From: Flavobacterium sp. CECT 9288
Lineage (GTDB): Bacteria > Bacteroidota > Bacteroidia > Flavobacteriales > Flavobacteriaceae
Direction of reading: 5' to 3'
Assembly: GCF_918731615.1 (NCBI RefSeq)
Contig: NZ_OU957226.1
Coordinates: forward strand, 2,729,501 to 2,793,500
DNA length: 64,000 nt
Within the stretch, counting starts at the first letter, position 1, and each line of letters starts with the position of its first letter. The notes beneath the pieces are model-generated. The model was not told the DNA's origin. It did no database searches and worked only from the letters and a program-made list of their open reading frames with translations. The translations under genes and the position numbers were made by a program. Shown here piece after piece: positions 25,621 through 33,889 of the stretch.

Positions 25621-25697
25621 CAATCACTCTCATTTACTGGACTTTAAACCCAAAATTTGATTCTCGAAAAAAAATTTAAAAAAAAAATGCTTTTTTG

Positions 25698-25724
25698 AGG
25701 TAACAATTAATATAGTACTGTATC
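25698..25724 (+). promoter_or_regulatory. Possible ECF-type promoter (AGGTAAC-N13-CTGTATC)
   Basis: An AAC-containing -35-like block and a GTATC -10-like block, 15 bp apart, lie about 30 bp before the hydrolase gene of an operon that encodes an ECF sigma factor. ECF factors often read such AAC/GTC promoters and control their own unit. No TAnnTTTG is present at a good position. Confidence 0.3.
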
Positions 25725-25753
25725 AAAAGGTAAACTTTAAAAAAATATATCTT

Positions 25754-26590
25754 ATGAAAACAAAATCTATTTTAATTATTGCATTTTTCCTTTTGATCTC
25801 AAAATCTGTTTTTGCTCAAACTGCCTTCAAAGTAGAGGTAAAAGGAAAAGGAGCTCCCGTAATGTTGTTTCCTGGTTTTGGCTGCACCGGAGAAGTTTGG
25901 AATGAAACAGTAGCAGAGCTTTCTAAAAATAACGAATGTCATATTTTTACTTTTGCTGGATTTGGCAATGTCCCACCAATAGAAACTCCTTGGTTAGCTA
26001 CCATCAAAGATCAAGTCATTTCCTATGTAAAAACAAAAAAAATTAAGAATGCTACATTAATTGGTCATAGTTTAGGAGGTACTTTAAGTTTGTGGTTAGC
26101 CTCTCAGGAAACCAATTTGTTCAAAAAATTAATTATTGTTGATGCTTTGCCTGCGACTGCCGCTTTAATGATACCTAACTACAAAGGAGAAATTATACCG
26201 TATGACAATCCGCAAAGTAAAATGATGCTTAACATGGATCTAAAAGCGTTTGACGGAATGAATTCGCAGTCGACTTCTTTTATGTGTATGAACAAAGAAA
26301 AACAAAAAACAATCAATGAATGGATGCGTCTTGTGGACAGAAAAACTTACGTTCACGGTTATATTGACATGCTAAATTTAGACCTACGAAAAGAAATTTC
26401 TAAAATTAAAATTCCTGTTGTAATTTTAGCTGCTTCAAATCCAGATCTTACCACAGTACAAAACACTTATAAAGCCCAGTATGAAAATCTGCCTTCTGTT
26501 AAAATTGAATATGCAGCAAACTCCGCTCATTTTGTTATGTACGATCAACCGGAATGGTTTATGGATAAAGTAAAACTTGAATTAAAATAA
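25754..26590 (+). CDS. Secreted alpha/beta hydrolase
   Basis: 278 residues with a signal peptide ending VFAQ (residue 22). The hydrolase fold shows the oxyanion loop FPGFGCTGEVW, the nucleophile elbow GHSLGG (Ser near residue 107), and the terminal catalytic His in NSAHFVMYDQPEWF near residue 261. The acid is likely the Asp in AASNPDLTT. It is followed directly by an ECF sigma gene whose start is 2 bp after this stop. The substrate is unknown. Genetic linkage to an ECF sigma and a membrane protein suggests it belongs to an envelope response. Confidence 0.92.
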   Translation: MKTKSILIIAFFLLISKSVFAQTAFKVEVKGKGAPVMLFPGFGCTGEVWNETVAELSKNNECHIFTFAGFGNVPPIETPWLATIKDQVISYVKTKKIKNATLIGHSLGGTLSLWLASQETNLFKKLIIVDALPATAALMIPNYKGEIIPYDNPQSKMMLNMDLKAFDGMNSQSTSFMCMNKEKQKTINEWMRLVDRKTYVHGYIDMLNLDLRKEISKIKIPVVILAASNPDLTTVQNTYKAQYENLPSVKIEYAANSAHFVMYDQPEWFMDKVKLELK

Positions 26591-26591
26591 G

Positions 26592-27086
26592 GTGGCTAAA
26601 AAAGAACTATTCGACGAGATATACTATAAGCATTACAATAAAGTGTTTCGATTGTGCAAAGGATATTTTTGTGGCGATACGGCATTGGCCTCTGATGCGA
26701 CTCAGGAAATCTTCATCAAAGTCTGGGAGAAGTTAGACACTTTTAGAAATGAATCAAATATCAGCACTTGGATTTACAGAATTGCAGTAAACACTTGCCT
26801 TCTTTATTTGAGAAAATCATCTACAAAGAAAGAAATCAGGACCGATATTCTGCCTCAGGTTGTTGCAGAAAACTATTCTAGCGAAAAAGATGAGCAGCTT
26901 AGACAAATGTATCAATGCATACAAAAATTGGAAGAAACGAACAAGATGATCATCCTGATGACTTTAGACGGTTTAGAATATCAGGAAATATCAGAAGTAA
27001 TCGGGATAACCGAAGAAACACTTCGCGTTAGAATTCACAGAATCAAAAAAAGTTTAACTCAATGTGTACAAAATGAAAACATTTGA
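26592..27086 (+). CDS. ECF (sigma-70 family) RNA polymerase sigma factor
   Basis: 164 residues from a GTG start at 26592. Region 2 is at 8-80 (LFDEIYYKHYNKVFRL, DATQEIFIKVWEKL, STWIYRIAVNTCLLYLRK) and region 4 at 105-160 (LEETNKMIILMTLDGLEYQEISEVIGITEETLRVRIHRIKKSL), with nothing between, as in ECF factors. It lies 2 bp after the hydrolase gene and overlaps the next gene by 14 bp. The following membrane protein is in the position where anti-sigma factors are usually found. Confidence 0.95.
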   Translation: MAKKELFDEIYYKHYNKVFRLCKGYFCGDTALASDATQEIFIKVWEKLDTFRNESNISTWIYRIAVNTCLLYLRKSSTKKEIRTDILPQVVAENYSSEKDEQLRQMYQCIQKLEETNKMIILMTLDGLEYQEISEVIGITEETLRVRIHRIKKSLTQCVQNENI

Positions 27087-27642
27087 AGAATTACAAAATA
27101 TCTGGGATCAGCAGACAGCATCTGAATCACAACCAACTCCCACCGAAATCATAAAAAAAGCGGAGTCACATACTAAAAAAATTAAACGCGGTCATTTCTG
27201 GACCAGAGTAATTTTGAGCTTGACTTCTGTAATATTAATCTTCTATTATATCTGGTCAGGTGCTTATAGAAATGTTCAATTTAGTATTGGCTTGTGCATT
27301 ATGATTGCCATGCTTGTGAGCCGTGTAGCCTTAGAATGGATCAGTGTAAAAAAGCTAGCCAATTTAAATACTGATCTCACATTAATAGAATACAGTAAAC
27401 TAGCACATCAGTTTTATACTTGGAGAAAAAAAATACATTACATCCTTACTCCTATCATTTACCTCACGTATACTGCTGGATTTACATTGCTTTTACCTGT
27501 TTTTAAATCCATTTTCTCAAGAGGCTTTTATCTTTACATTTTATTAAGCGGATATATATTTTTATTTCTATTTGCATTTTTTATGATACGATTCATCCAA
27601 AAGGAAATAAAACTTTTACACTTCTTGAAAAATATTTCGTAA
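27073..27642 (+). CDS. Four-helix membrane protein, possible anti-sigma partner
   Basis: 189 residues from the ATG at 27073, which overlaps the sigma gene by 14 bp. A cytosolic N-terminus (KTFEELQNIWDQQ, residues 1-45) precedes four membrane segments at about 47-65, 72-92, 122-144 and 150-170. The FEELQNIWDQQ start is seen in many Bacteroidota proteins encoded after ECF sigma genes. There is no zinc anti-sigma motif. An anti-sigma role is inferred from position and topology only. Confidence 0.7.
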   Translation: MKTFEELQNIWDQQTASESQPTPTEIIKKAESHTKKIKRGHFWTRVILSLTSVILIFYYIWSGAYRNVQFSIGLCIMIAMLVSRVALEWISVKKLANLNTDLTLIEYSKLAHQFYTWRKKIHYILTPIIYLTYTAGFTLLLPVFKSIFSRGFYLYILLSGYIFLFLFAFFMIRFIQKEIKLLHFLKNIS

Positions 27643-27683
27643 AAAAAACAATTGGTAGCTATTTCACCATTTACCACTACTTG

Positions 27684-27710
27684 AAAAGCTTCAGAGAAAT
27701 CTGAAGCTTT
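27684..27710 (+). terminator. Terminator of the hydrolase/ECF operon (third copy of the tRNA-array terminator)
   Basis: The AAAAGCTTCAGA-GAAA-TCTGAAGCTTTT hairpin again, preceded by CTACTTG as the tRNA copy is preceded by CTACTAG. The remainder of the 27643-27956 gap shows nothing but the upstream region of the AraC gene. Confidence 0.85.
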
Positions 27711-27956
27711 TTTGTTATCTCGTTCAAAGGACAAAAATACTTAGATTGTGCGCACAAAGAAGACCTTTGTCTTATCATTGGGACTCTTGAGGCAGCTTGT
27801 CCTTTTAGTTAATCATTTCATAATCCCATAAGAAAGTTATCTGTATTGTTATAAATTCGTTCCGTGAATTCGTATGAAATAAGTCATGTTTTAAAAAACG
27901 ACTCCTTTCAATGGTATCCGAAAACAGATTAGAAAAATAACTTTTATAATAAGAAA

Positions 27957-29093
27957 TTGATTTATACTACACTTTTAAATATCGCCATTTTTCAGGGAAT
28001 AGTCTTGGGATTAGTTATTTTAAGGTCTTCCTTATTTAATAGTAATTCAAATAAATATGTGGCATACTTGCTATTTACACTTTCTATCCTTTTACTGAAT
28101 TATGTCTTTGAATTAGAAGAAGCATATACTCCCTATCCTTTTCTACATTTTATTGACAATGTAGAGTGGGCATTACTATTACCTGCATTCCTATTCCTAT
28201 ATATTGTAAATCGGATTGATGACACTGTAAAAAGCAAACAAAAAATATATTTATGTTTTGTTCCATTTGCATTTTCCGCTGTACTCAACATTACAAACGA
28301 TCTTGATCGTGTAGCAGGAATTTATACTATTCCAAAACCAGGAATTGTTATCATTGAAACACTGAGTCTATTTCATCTTTTTTTAGTCCTTACATTCATC
28401 CCTTTTCTGTTGATTTACTCTTATTTTATGATGAAACATTTAAAGGATTCAGAAGAAAAAAAATGGGTAGTTACGTTATTAACCCTTTTTACATCTTTGT
28501 TATTCTCTTGGATTATTACCTGGTTAGTCGCCATATTTCTTCAATATGATATTTCTTCTGCTATGAGTATCGTGGCTTTATCTGCAACTTTCATTATTCA
28601 TTGGACAGCATATGTAGGCATTTACAAGTACAGACTCGCAAAAAACAAGGATGCTATCTCTACTTTTCTAAATAACGATTTAACTATTTCATACAGTAAT
28701 TTGGAAATTAATGAAAATGACAGCCCAGAAGAATATCGGGAATCTATCACAGTAGATAATCTTTATTTTCAAAAACTTGATCTTCTTTGTAAGGAACATC
28801 ACATTTATACCGATTGTACCTTGAACAGAGAAAAAATTGCTGAAAAACTAGGCATAAGTGCTGGATATGTTTCACAAATTGTAAATACGGTAACAGGTGA
28901 CAACTTTGCCAATTACATCAATCAATATCGGGTTGAAGCGGTGAAGGAAATGATCTCTAATTCTGAATATGAAAATTACAATTTATTGACGATGGGACTA
29001 GAGTCCGGTTTTACTTCAAAAACCACTTTTTACAAAGCTTTTAAAAAAGCTACTGGTCAAACACCAAATGAGTATCGGAATTCTAATAAATAA
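27957..29093 (+). CDS. Membrane-bound AraC-family transcriptional regulator
   Basis: 378 residues. Seven or so membrane helices fill residues 1-225 (IFQGIVLGLVILR, YLLFTLSILLLNYVF, WALLLPAFLFLYIV and others). The C-terminal 100 residues are the AraC double helix-turn-helix: LNREKIAEKLGISAGYVSQIV and the ESGFTSKTTFYKAFKKATG motif ending TPNEYRN. The start must be the TTG at 27957, since the frame is closed by a stop 27 bp upstream and contains no earlier ATG. This membrane-AraC layout is common in Flavobacteria; the signal is unknown. The small outer-membrane protein downstream may be a target. Confidence 0.9.
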   Translation: MIYTTLLNIAIFQGIVLGLVILRSSLFNSNSNKYVAYLLFTLSILLLNYVFELEEAYTPYPFLHFIDNVEWALLLPAFLFLYIVNRIDDTVKSKQKIYLCFVPFAFSAVLNITNDLDRVAGIYTIPKPGIVIIETLSLFHLFLVLTFIPFLLIYSYFMMKHLKDSEEKKWVVTLLTLFTSLLFSWIITWLVAIFLQYDISSAMSIVALSATFIIHWTAYVGIYKYRLAKNKDAISTFLNNDLTISYSNLEINENDSPEEYRESITVDNLYFQKLDLLCKEHHIYTDCTLNREKIAEKLGISAGYVSQIVNTVTGDNFANYINQYRVEAVKEMISNSEYENYNLLTMGLESGFTSKTTFYKAFKKATGQTPNEYRNSNK

Positions 29094-29182
29094 GTACCGA
29101 TTTATACAATTTGAAGTTTTTGGCACCTTTTCTAGTTCTTCTTGTGTGAGTTTTGCACTTCAATAATTAAAAAACAATTTTT

Positions 29183-29746
29183 ATGAAAAAATTTTTAGTA
29201 CTAGCTGTTCTTACAGTTTTAGGATTTACAAATGCAAACGCGCAAAAAATTAAATTTGGTGCAAAAGTAGGTATTAACATTAGTAGCATTACTGGTGATA
29301 ACACCAGCAGTCTTGAACCTGTTTCTGCCTTTAATTTCGGATTAGTAACTGAGATTCCAATTGCGAAAAAATTTTCTTTTCAACCAGAACTTATGCTTTC
29401 CGGTCAAGGTTACAGCTTTAAAGGAAGTGACGGAAACATTGTTGGATTAAATTATTTAAACGTTCCGTTAATGGCAAAATATTATCTAACAAAAGGGTTG
29501 AGTCTTGAAGCTGGACCACAAATTGGGTATTTACTTTCGGCCAAAAATGAAAGCACAAACGTAAAAGATACGTTTAAGAAAGTTGACTTAGCTGCTAATT
29601 TAGGAATTGGTTACAAACTAGAAAACGGACTTAATTTTGGAGCAAGATATAATTTTGGATTATCAAACATTAATAATTTAGATAATTCTTCTAGTAAATA
29701 TAGAAACGAAGTATTTCAAGTATCTGTAGGTTATTTCTTTTTCTAA
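29183..29746 (+). CDS. Outer-membrane beta-barrel protein (PorT-like family)
   Basis: 187 residues with a signal peptide ending ANAQ (residue 20). Successive strands begin with KFGAKVGINISSI and continue through FNFGLVTEIPIAKKFSFQPEL, LSLEAGPQIGYLL and FGARYNFGLSNI, ending in the C-terminal FQVSVGYFFF, a strong barrel terminal strand. This fits an 8-stranded outer-membrane barrel (beta-barrel domain 2/PorT superfamily). It is likely a structural or adaptive porin-like protein; specific function unknown. Confidence 0.85.
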   Translation: MKKFLVLAVLTVLGFTNANAQKIKFGAKVGINISSITGDNTSSLEPVSAFNFGLVTEIPIAKKFSFQPELMLSGQGYSFKGSDGNIVGLNYLNVPLMAKYYLTKGLSLEAGPQIGYLLSAKNESTNVKDTFKKVDLAANLGIGYKLENGLNFGARYNFGLSNINNLDNSSSKYRNEVFQVSVGYFFF

Positions 29747-29906
29747 AACCAAATAATTCTAAAAAGGTTTTACAAACTGAATTATAAAAGTATTAACCTA
29801 GCATTGCTGGAAAATTCAAAAAATTTTGAATTAATCATTTTACAGTTTCAATATCTTTATATCTTTATAAAACGGTTTGGGAATTATACTATTAGAACTA
29901 TTAAGA

Positions 29907-29937
29907 AAACACCAGTTGAAAAAGCTGGTGTTTTTTT
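29907..29937 (+). terminator. Terminator in the 29747-30178 gap
   Basis: Arms AAACACCAG / CTGGTGTTT with a T7 run. Related to the AAAGCTGGTGTTTTTT tails at 24205 and 25588. The remaining 430-bp gap shows no supported gene. Confidence 0.75.
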
Positions 29938-30099
29938 GTTTCAGACTACTTTGAAAAAGCTCTTTCAATCACGAAATATTTATACAATAGCCTCAAAAGA
30001 AGTTATACACTATCAAGTTCTCACCTAAATGCACACTAAAACCCATTCAAAAAGAAAAAATAGAAACTGTTAGCGCGTATCTCAAAAACTACTCCACAA

Positions 30100-30123
30100 A
30101 AAAAAACCTGTAATTACTTACAG
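30100..30123 (-). terminator. Short terminator after the LRR gene
   Basis: Stem CTGTAA / TTACAG (30108-30113 and 30118-30123) with a run of nine A on the left, which is the U-run for the minus-strand gene ending at 30179. Confidence 0.5.
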
Positions 30124-30178
30124 ATTTAATTCAACTACGTTTATTAAATTTAAAACCAACTAAATTATTTATTAAACT

Positions 30179-31033
30179 TTAATCTTCTGATACGATTGCA
30201 GAATTCCTATCGGAAACTACCGTTAAAGCCACAGCCAAACCTTTTTCATTCAACATTGTCATATTCATAACATCTAACACTGCTAAATCTTTGGACACAA
30301 ATCCATTAAATTTATTATAAGACAAATTCATTTCCTTTAACCTGCTTAACTTTTTTAATTCCATAGGAACTTGACCATTCATATTGTTATCAAACAAACT
30401 TAAGTTTTCTAAAAAAATCATATTTTCAATATCTTTACTCAAGCTTCCTATTAATTTATTACTGTTTAACATTAATGTTTTTAATCCTTTAAGTTCATAA
30501 AGTGAGCTAGGAATCTCCCCTGTAATTTCATTATTAAAAAGGGACAAGTTTTCTAATTGTGTTAATAATCCCAACTGACTTGGTAGAGTACCAGATAAAT
30601 TATTCATATACAAATCAAGTGTATTCAATTTATCTAATTGACATAATGAAGTAGGAATTGGCCCAAATAACTGATTGAACGAAAGGTCCAAAATTCTTAA
30701 TAACTTTAACTTCCCTAAAGATTGAGGTATGTTCCCTGAAAGTTGATTTTTGTGTAAATTTAAAACCTGCAAATTCACTAAATTAGAAATTTCACTAGGA
30801 ATCTTGCCTGTTAAATTATTATCTGATAGATCTAACGCAATAACTTTATTACCCTCAATTTTAACACCGTACCATGATGTTTCTGAAGTTTTTAAATCCC
30901 ACTTTACTTTCCATTGTGGACCACCTGTAACTTGGTACAATTTTATCAAAGCCTCTTTTTCTTTTGGAGAGATTGCTGCAGTAATTACATTACTGCTCAA
31001 AAGAATCAATAAAAACAGTATAGCTCTTTTCAT
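30179..31033 (-). CDS. Secreted leucine-rich-repeat protein of plant-type repeat
   Basis: 284 residues. The signal peptide is at 1-19. After a capping segment of the type found in plant receptor ectodomains (EKEALIKLYQVTGGPQWKVKWDL, with the SWYGVKIEG block), residues 65-255 hold about eight 24-residue repeats of the form L-x2-L-x-L-x2-N-x-L-x-G-x-IP, for example LDLSDNNLTGKIPSEISNL. No sorting domain for type IX secretion and no anchor is seen at the C-terminus. Such proteins in bacteria are thought to bind proteins at the surface. Transcribed alone. Confidence 0.9.
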   Translation of the reverse strand: MKRAILFLLILLSSNVITAAISPKEKEALIKLYQVTGGPQWKVKWDLKTSETSWYGVKIEGNKVIALDLSDNNLTGKIPSEISNLVNLQVLNLHKNQLSGNIPQSLGKLKLLRILDLSFNQLFGPIPTSLCQLDKLNTLDLYMNNLSGTLPSQLGLLTQLENLSLFNNEITGEIPSSLYELKGLKTLMLNSNKLIGSLSKDIENMIFLENLSLFDNNMNGQVPMELKKLSRLKEMNLSYNKFNGFVSKDLAVLDVMNMTMLNEKGLAVALTVVSDRNSAIVSED

Positions 31034-31283
31034 ACCTTGATTGTTACGTTACATATTAACATAAAATTAGTTTTTTTATAGTTATACAGCAAATAAAATC
31101 GACGAACTACATCTTTTTAGATTTTTATTGGACTAAAGTCCTACATTTTTATGAATTCAATTAAAACACTATGATCTAATACTGTTAATATAAAATATTT
31201 AAATATTAAAAATTTGTTTACAATTACTAATGAACATTAAAACTCTACTATTCAAAAACACAAATTCATTGTCTGCTAGCAAA

Positions 31284-31562
31284 TTAAGGTATTTCATTTA
31301 TAGCTGTTGCAAGCTGGATGTCTTTAAGTGTTACTCCACCAGCATCATGTGTACTGAGTTTAAGATGCACTTTATTATAGGAATTTGACCAATCAGGATG
31401 GTGATCAAAAGAGGTAGCAATAATACCTACTTGAACTATAAAACCCATTGCTTGAGTAAAATTCTTAAAAACATATTTTTTCTCTAATGCATTCTCAATA
31501 AAGTTCCAATCTTGCAATGCAACCAATTCCTTTTGAATAGTTGTTTCAGTATATGTTTTCAT
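31284..31562 (-). CDS. 4a-hydroxytetrahydrobiopterin dehydratase (pterin carbinolamine dehydratase)
   Basis: Regenerates the pterin cofactor after each turnover of phenylalanine hydroxylase, by dehydrating the 4a-carbinolamine. 92 residues, the full length for the family. The active-site block is intact: FDHHPDWSNSYNKV (residues about 51-64) with the two His and the Asp-Trp pair, followed by LSTHDAGGVTLKD. The hydroxylase gene is 30 kb away (1004-2761), so the pair works together without being an operon. Single-gene unit. Confidence 0.95.
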   Translation of the reverse strand: MKTYTETTIQKELVALQDWNFIENALEKKYVFKNFTQAMGFIVQVGIIATSFDHHPDWSNSYNKVHLKLSTHDAGGVTLKDIQLATAINEIP

Positions 31563-31768
31563 AAATATTAAATTGATTTATAATCCCTAAATGTGTATTG
31601 CTAAAGATACAACAATTACACCCCATTGACTAATAATATCAACTATTGTTTAAGCATCCCTTTGTATACTATTCAAATAAACTTCTGGTTTCCTGTATTA
31701 AATTTTACTTTATATATACATCAATTTTTAGAACAATACTTTAATGTAAATCATTGAACATAAATAAC

Positions 31769-31776
31769 TAATTTTG
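31769..31776 (+). promoter_or_regulatory. -7 element TAATTTTG upstream of the acyltransferase-like gene
   Basis: Exact TAnnTTTG match, 20 bp before the TTG start at 31797; supports initiation at that TTG. Confidence 0.45.
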
Positions 31777-31796
31777 TATAAATATTTACATTCAAT

Positions 31797-32945
31797 TTGG
31801 ATTCATCATATTCGTTCAAAATTTTCGATAATACCGCTTTATTACCCTTAAATTGGGATAATCTTGCTTCTACGACTGTTTTTTTATCCAAAAAATACCT
31901 TCAAGTACTTGAAAATGCTTGCCCTACAAATATGCAATGCCATTTCATTGGTATCTTCAACCAAGATGACTTAATTGGGATTGCTATTTCTCAATTTATT
32001 GATTTAAATGCACTAGATAGCTTTGGCGAACGTGATAACAGTATCAAGAATAGGATCCGGAATTTTGTTTTTAAAAAAATAGCTTCGCATGTATTGATTG
32101 TTGGCAACAACATGCTCACAGGCCAAAATTCTTTTTCCTTAAGCTCGAATGCTAATCCTGCAAAAGCAATTCAATCGTTACATGAAGCGGTTCAAGAATT
32201 AAAAAATAAATTTGCACAAAAAGGTATAAAAATACACATTACATCTTTTAAGGATTATAATTCCAAAGAATTCGAACTGTTTAGAATCCCCGCTTTTAGA
32301 AAAGATTTCAAGTTTTCTACTCAGCCCAATATGATTTTTACAATTGATACTAATTGGCACCAAGAAACTGATTATATCAATTCATTATCGAAAAAATACA
32401 GAGATCAATATAAAAGAGGTCGTAAAAGGGCTATTGGAATTGAAAAAAGAAAATTACCTCTAGAGGAAATCATAGCCCTTGAAGACACTATCTACGAATT
32501 GTATCTTTATGTGGCAAAAAATGCACCTTTTAACACTTTTTTTCTACCCAAAAATCATTTTAGTGTTTTTAAAGAGCAGTTTAAGGATAAATTTCTTTTT
32601 TATGGATATTTCTTGAACGGAAAACTCATTGGTTTCAACACATTAATAAAAAACGGATCTATTATGGATACCTATTTTTTGGGCTATGATGAAACCATTC
32701 AACGAGAAAAGATGCTTTATTTGAATATGCTTTATGATATGATAGCTTATTCTATAAATAAAAAATTTAAATCAATTGTATTTGCCAGAACAGCATTAGA
32801 AATAAAAAGTTCTGTAGGTGCTAAACCGGAGATAGTATTTGGTTTGATGCGCCATGAATCTTCTATATTTAATCTTTTATTACCAAAAGTATTCAGATAC
32901 TTAGAACCCGAAACCATTTGGCAAGAGCGTAATCCTTTTAAATAA
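31797..32945 (+). CDS. GNAT/FemAB-like acyltransferase-fold protein
   Basis: 382 residues starting at a TTG; the frame is closed by a stop 16 bp upstream and the first in-frame ATG would remove some 45 residues. The N-terminal half starts with LSKKYLQVLENACPTNM and a HFIGIFNQDDLIGIAI strand pair; the C-terminal half (LFYGYFLNGKLIGFNTLI, DTYFLGYDETIQREKMLYLNMLYDMI) looks like the GNAT fold of FemAB/peptidoglycan-bridge or similar transferases. The double-GNAT layout is inferred from pattern only; substrate is unknown. It converges with the lipid-kinase gene, overlapping it by 8 bp at the 3' ends. Confidence 0.7.
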   Translation: MDSSYSFKIFDNTALLPLNWDNLASTTVFLSKKYLQVLENACPTNMQCHFIGIFNQDDLIGIAISQFIDLNALDSFGERDNSIKNRIRNFVFKKIASHVLIVGNNMLTGQNSFSLSSNANPAKAIQSLHEAVQELKNKFAQKGIKIHITSFKDYNSKEFELFRIPAFRKDFKFSTQPNMIFTIDTNWHQETDYINSLSKKYRDQYKRGRKRAIGIEKRKLPLEEIIALEDTIYELYLYVAKNAPFNTFFLPKNHFSVFKEQFKDKFLFYGYFLNGKLIGFNTLIKNGSIMDTYFLGYDETIQREKMLYLNMLYDMIAYSINKKFKSIVFARTALEIKSSVGAKPEIVFGLMRHESSIFNLLLPKVFRYLEPETIWQERNPFK

Positions 32946-33828
32946 TTGAGCTATCAATATCAGGAATAGCCACTTTCATTTGTCCTTTAAGTATTTCAAT
33001 ATTTAATTTGGTTTCTTTACCACAATACTCACCATCTATTTGAAAGTCTGCAGGTACATTGAGCGAAATTTGAGCTTTATTTGTTGATATAATAGCAACA
33101 TCCTCATCATCAAGAGGCATATTTCCCGTTATTATTTTACCCAACAAGAGTAAATCCATATTTTTCAACACTACCAATTCAAATTTTCCATCGTTCATTA
33201 CTCCATGAGGATTTATAGTAACACCAGTACCATATTTTTGAGAATTAGCTATAACCACCATTCTAGCTTCGCTCACAATAGTTGGAAAATCTCCAGTAAT
33301 AGTGGCTATAAAAGGATCATCAAGCTCCATTAATGTAGACACGGTTTGCAAAGCATAACCCCACATTCCTCTTACACTACTGCTTTCATAATTTTTTACC
33401 AATGCTGCATTAAGACCAATATCACTTAAATGAATACTTTTTTTTCCGTTGATTGAAATCATATCAATAGCTAAGTAATCATTCAAAAATGCAATTGATA
33501 GATTCTCCTCTACAGTTGTAGGTAAATTGAGATCAACAGCCAAACCATTGGCAGAGCCTGCTGGTAATATTCCTAATATCACATCCTCTTTTTCCATGGC
33601 TTCGGCAACCATTTTGATGGTACCATCACCTCCTGCAACGATTATGCGTGCAGGCTTATAGTTAGTATATAGGTCTTTTATATTTTGAATATCATTTTCA
33701 CCTGTAGTTGTATAAACTATGATATTCAAATTTTCTTTTGCGGCAAATTGAGATACAGATTCTATCAAGGCTGATTTATCAATATCTCCAGAAATAGGAT
33801 TTACAACAAATAAGATATTCTTTTTCAA
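32938..33828 (-). CDS. Diacylglycerol kinase family lipid kinase
   Basis: Phosphorylates a membrane lipid of the diacylglycerol or sphingosine type. The DAGK catalytic domain is clear: NPISGDID near the start, GGDGTIKMVAEAM with the GGDGT nucleotide loop, LGILPAGSANGLA, and the C-terminal domain ending with FQIDGEYCGKETKL. I favour the TTG at 33828 (KKNILFVVNPISG directly at the start, 296 residues). The frame allows another TTG at 33876, which would add 16 lysine-rich residues. It is divergent from the App1 gene, which encodes the opposite reaction. Confidence 0.9.
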   Translation of the reverse strand: MKKNILFVVNPISGDIDKSALIESVSQFAAKENLNIIVYTTTGENDIQNIKDLYTNYKPARIIVAGGDGTIKMVAEAMEKEDVILGILPAGSANGLAVDLNLPTTVEENLSIAFLNDYLAIDMISINGKKSIHLSDIGLNAALVKNYESSSVRGMWGYALQTVSTLMELDDPFIATITGDFPTIVSEARMVVIANSQKYGTGVTINPHGVMNDGKFELVVLKNMDLLLLGKIITGNMPLDDEDVAIISTNKAQISLNVPADFQIDGEYCGKETKLNIEILKGQMKVAIPDIDSSII

Positions 33829-33889
33829 ATTTCTTTTCTTTTTTTCGATTAAAACCTCTACTTTAACTTTTTTCAAAAATACAAAATTT

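Noticed and set aside
29804..30028. 74-residue plus-strand frame in the 29747-30178 gap
   Set aside because: It passes through the terminator hairpin at 29907 and has no recognisable features.
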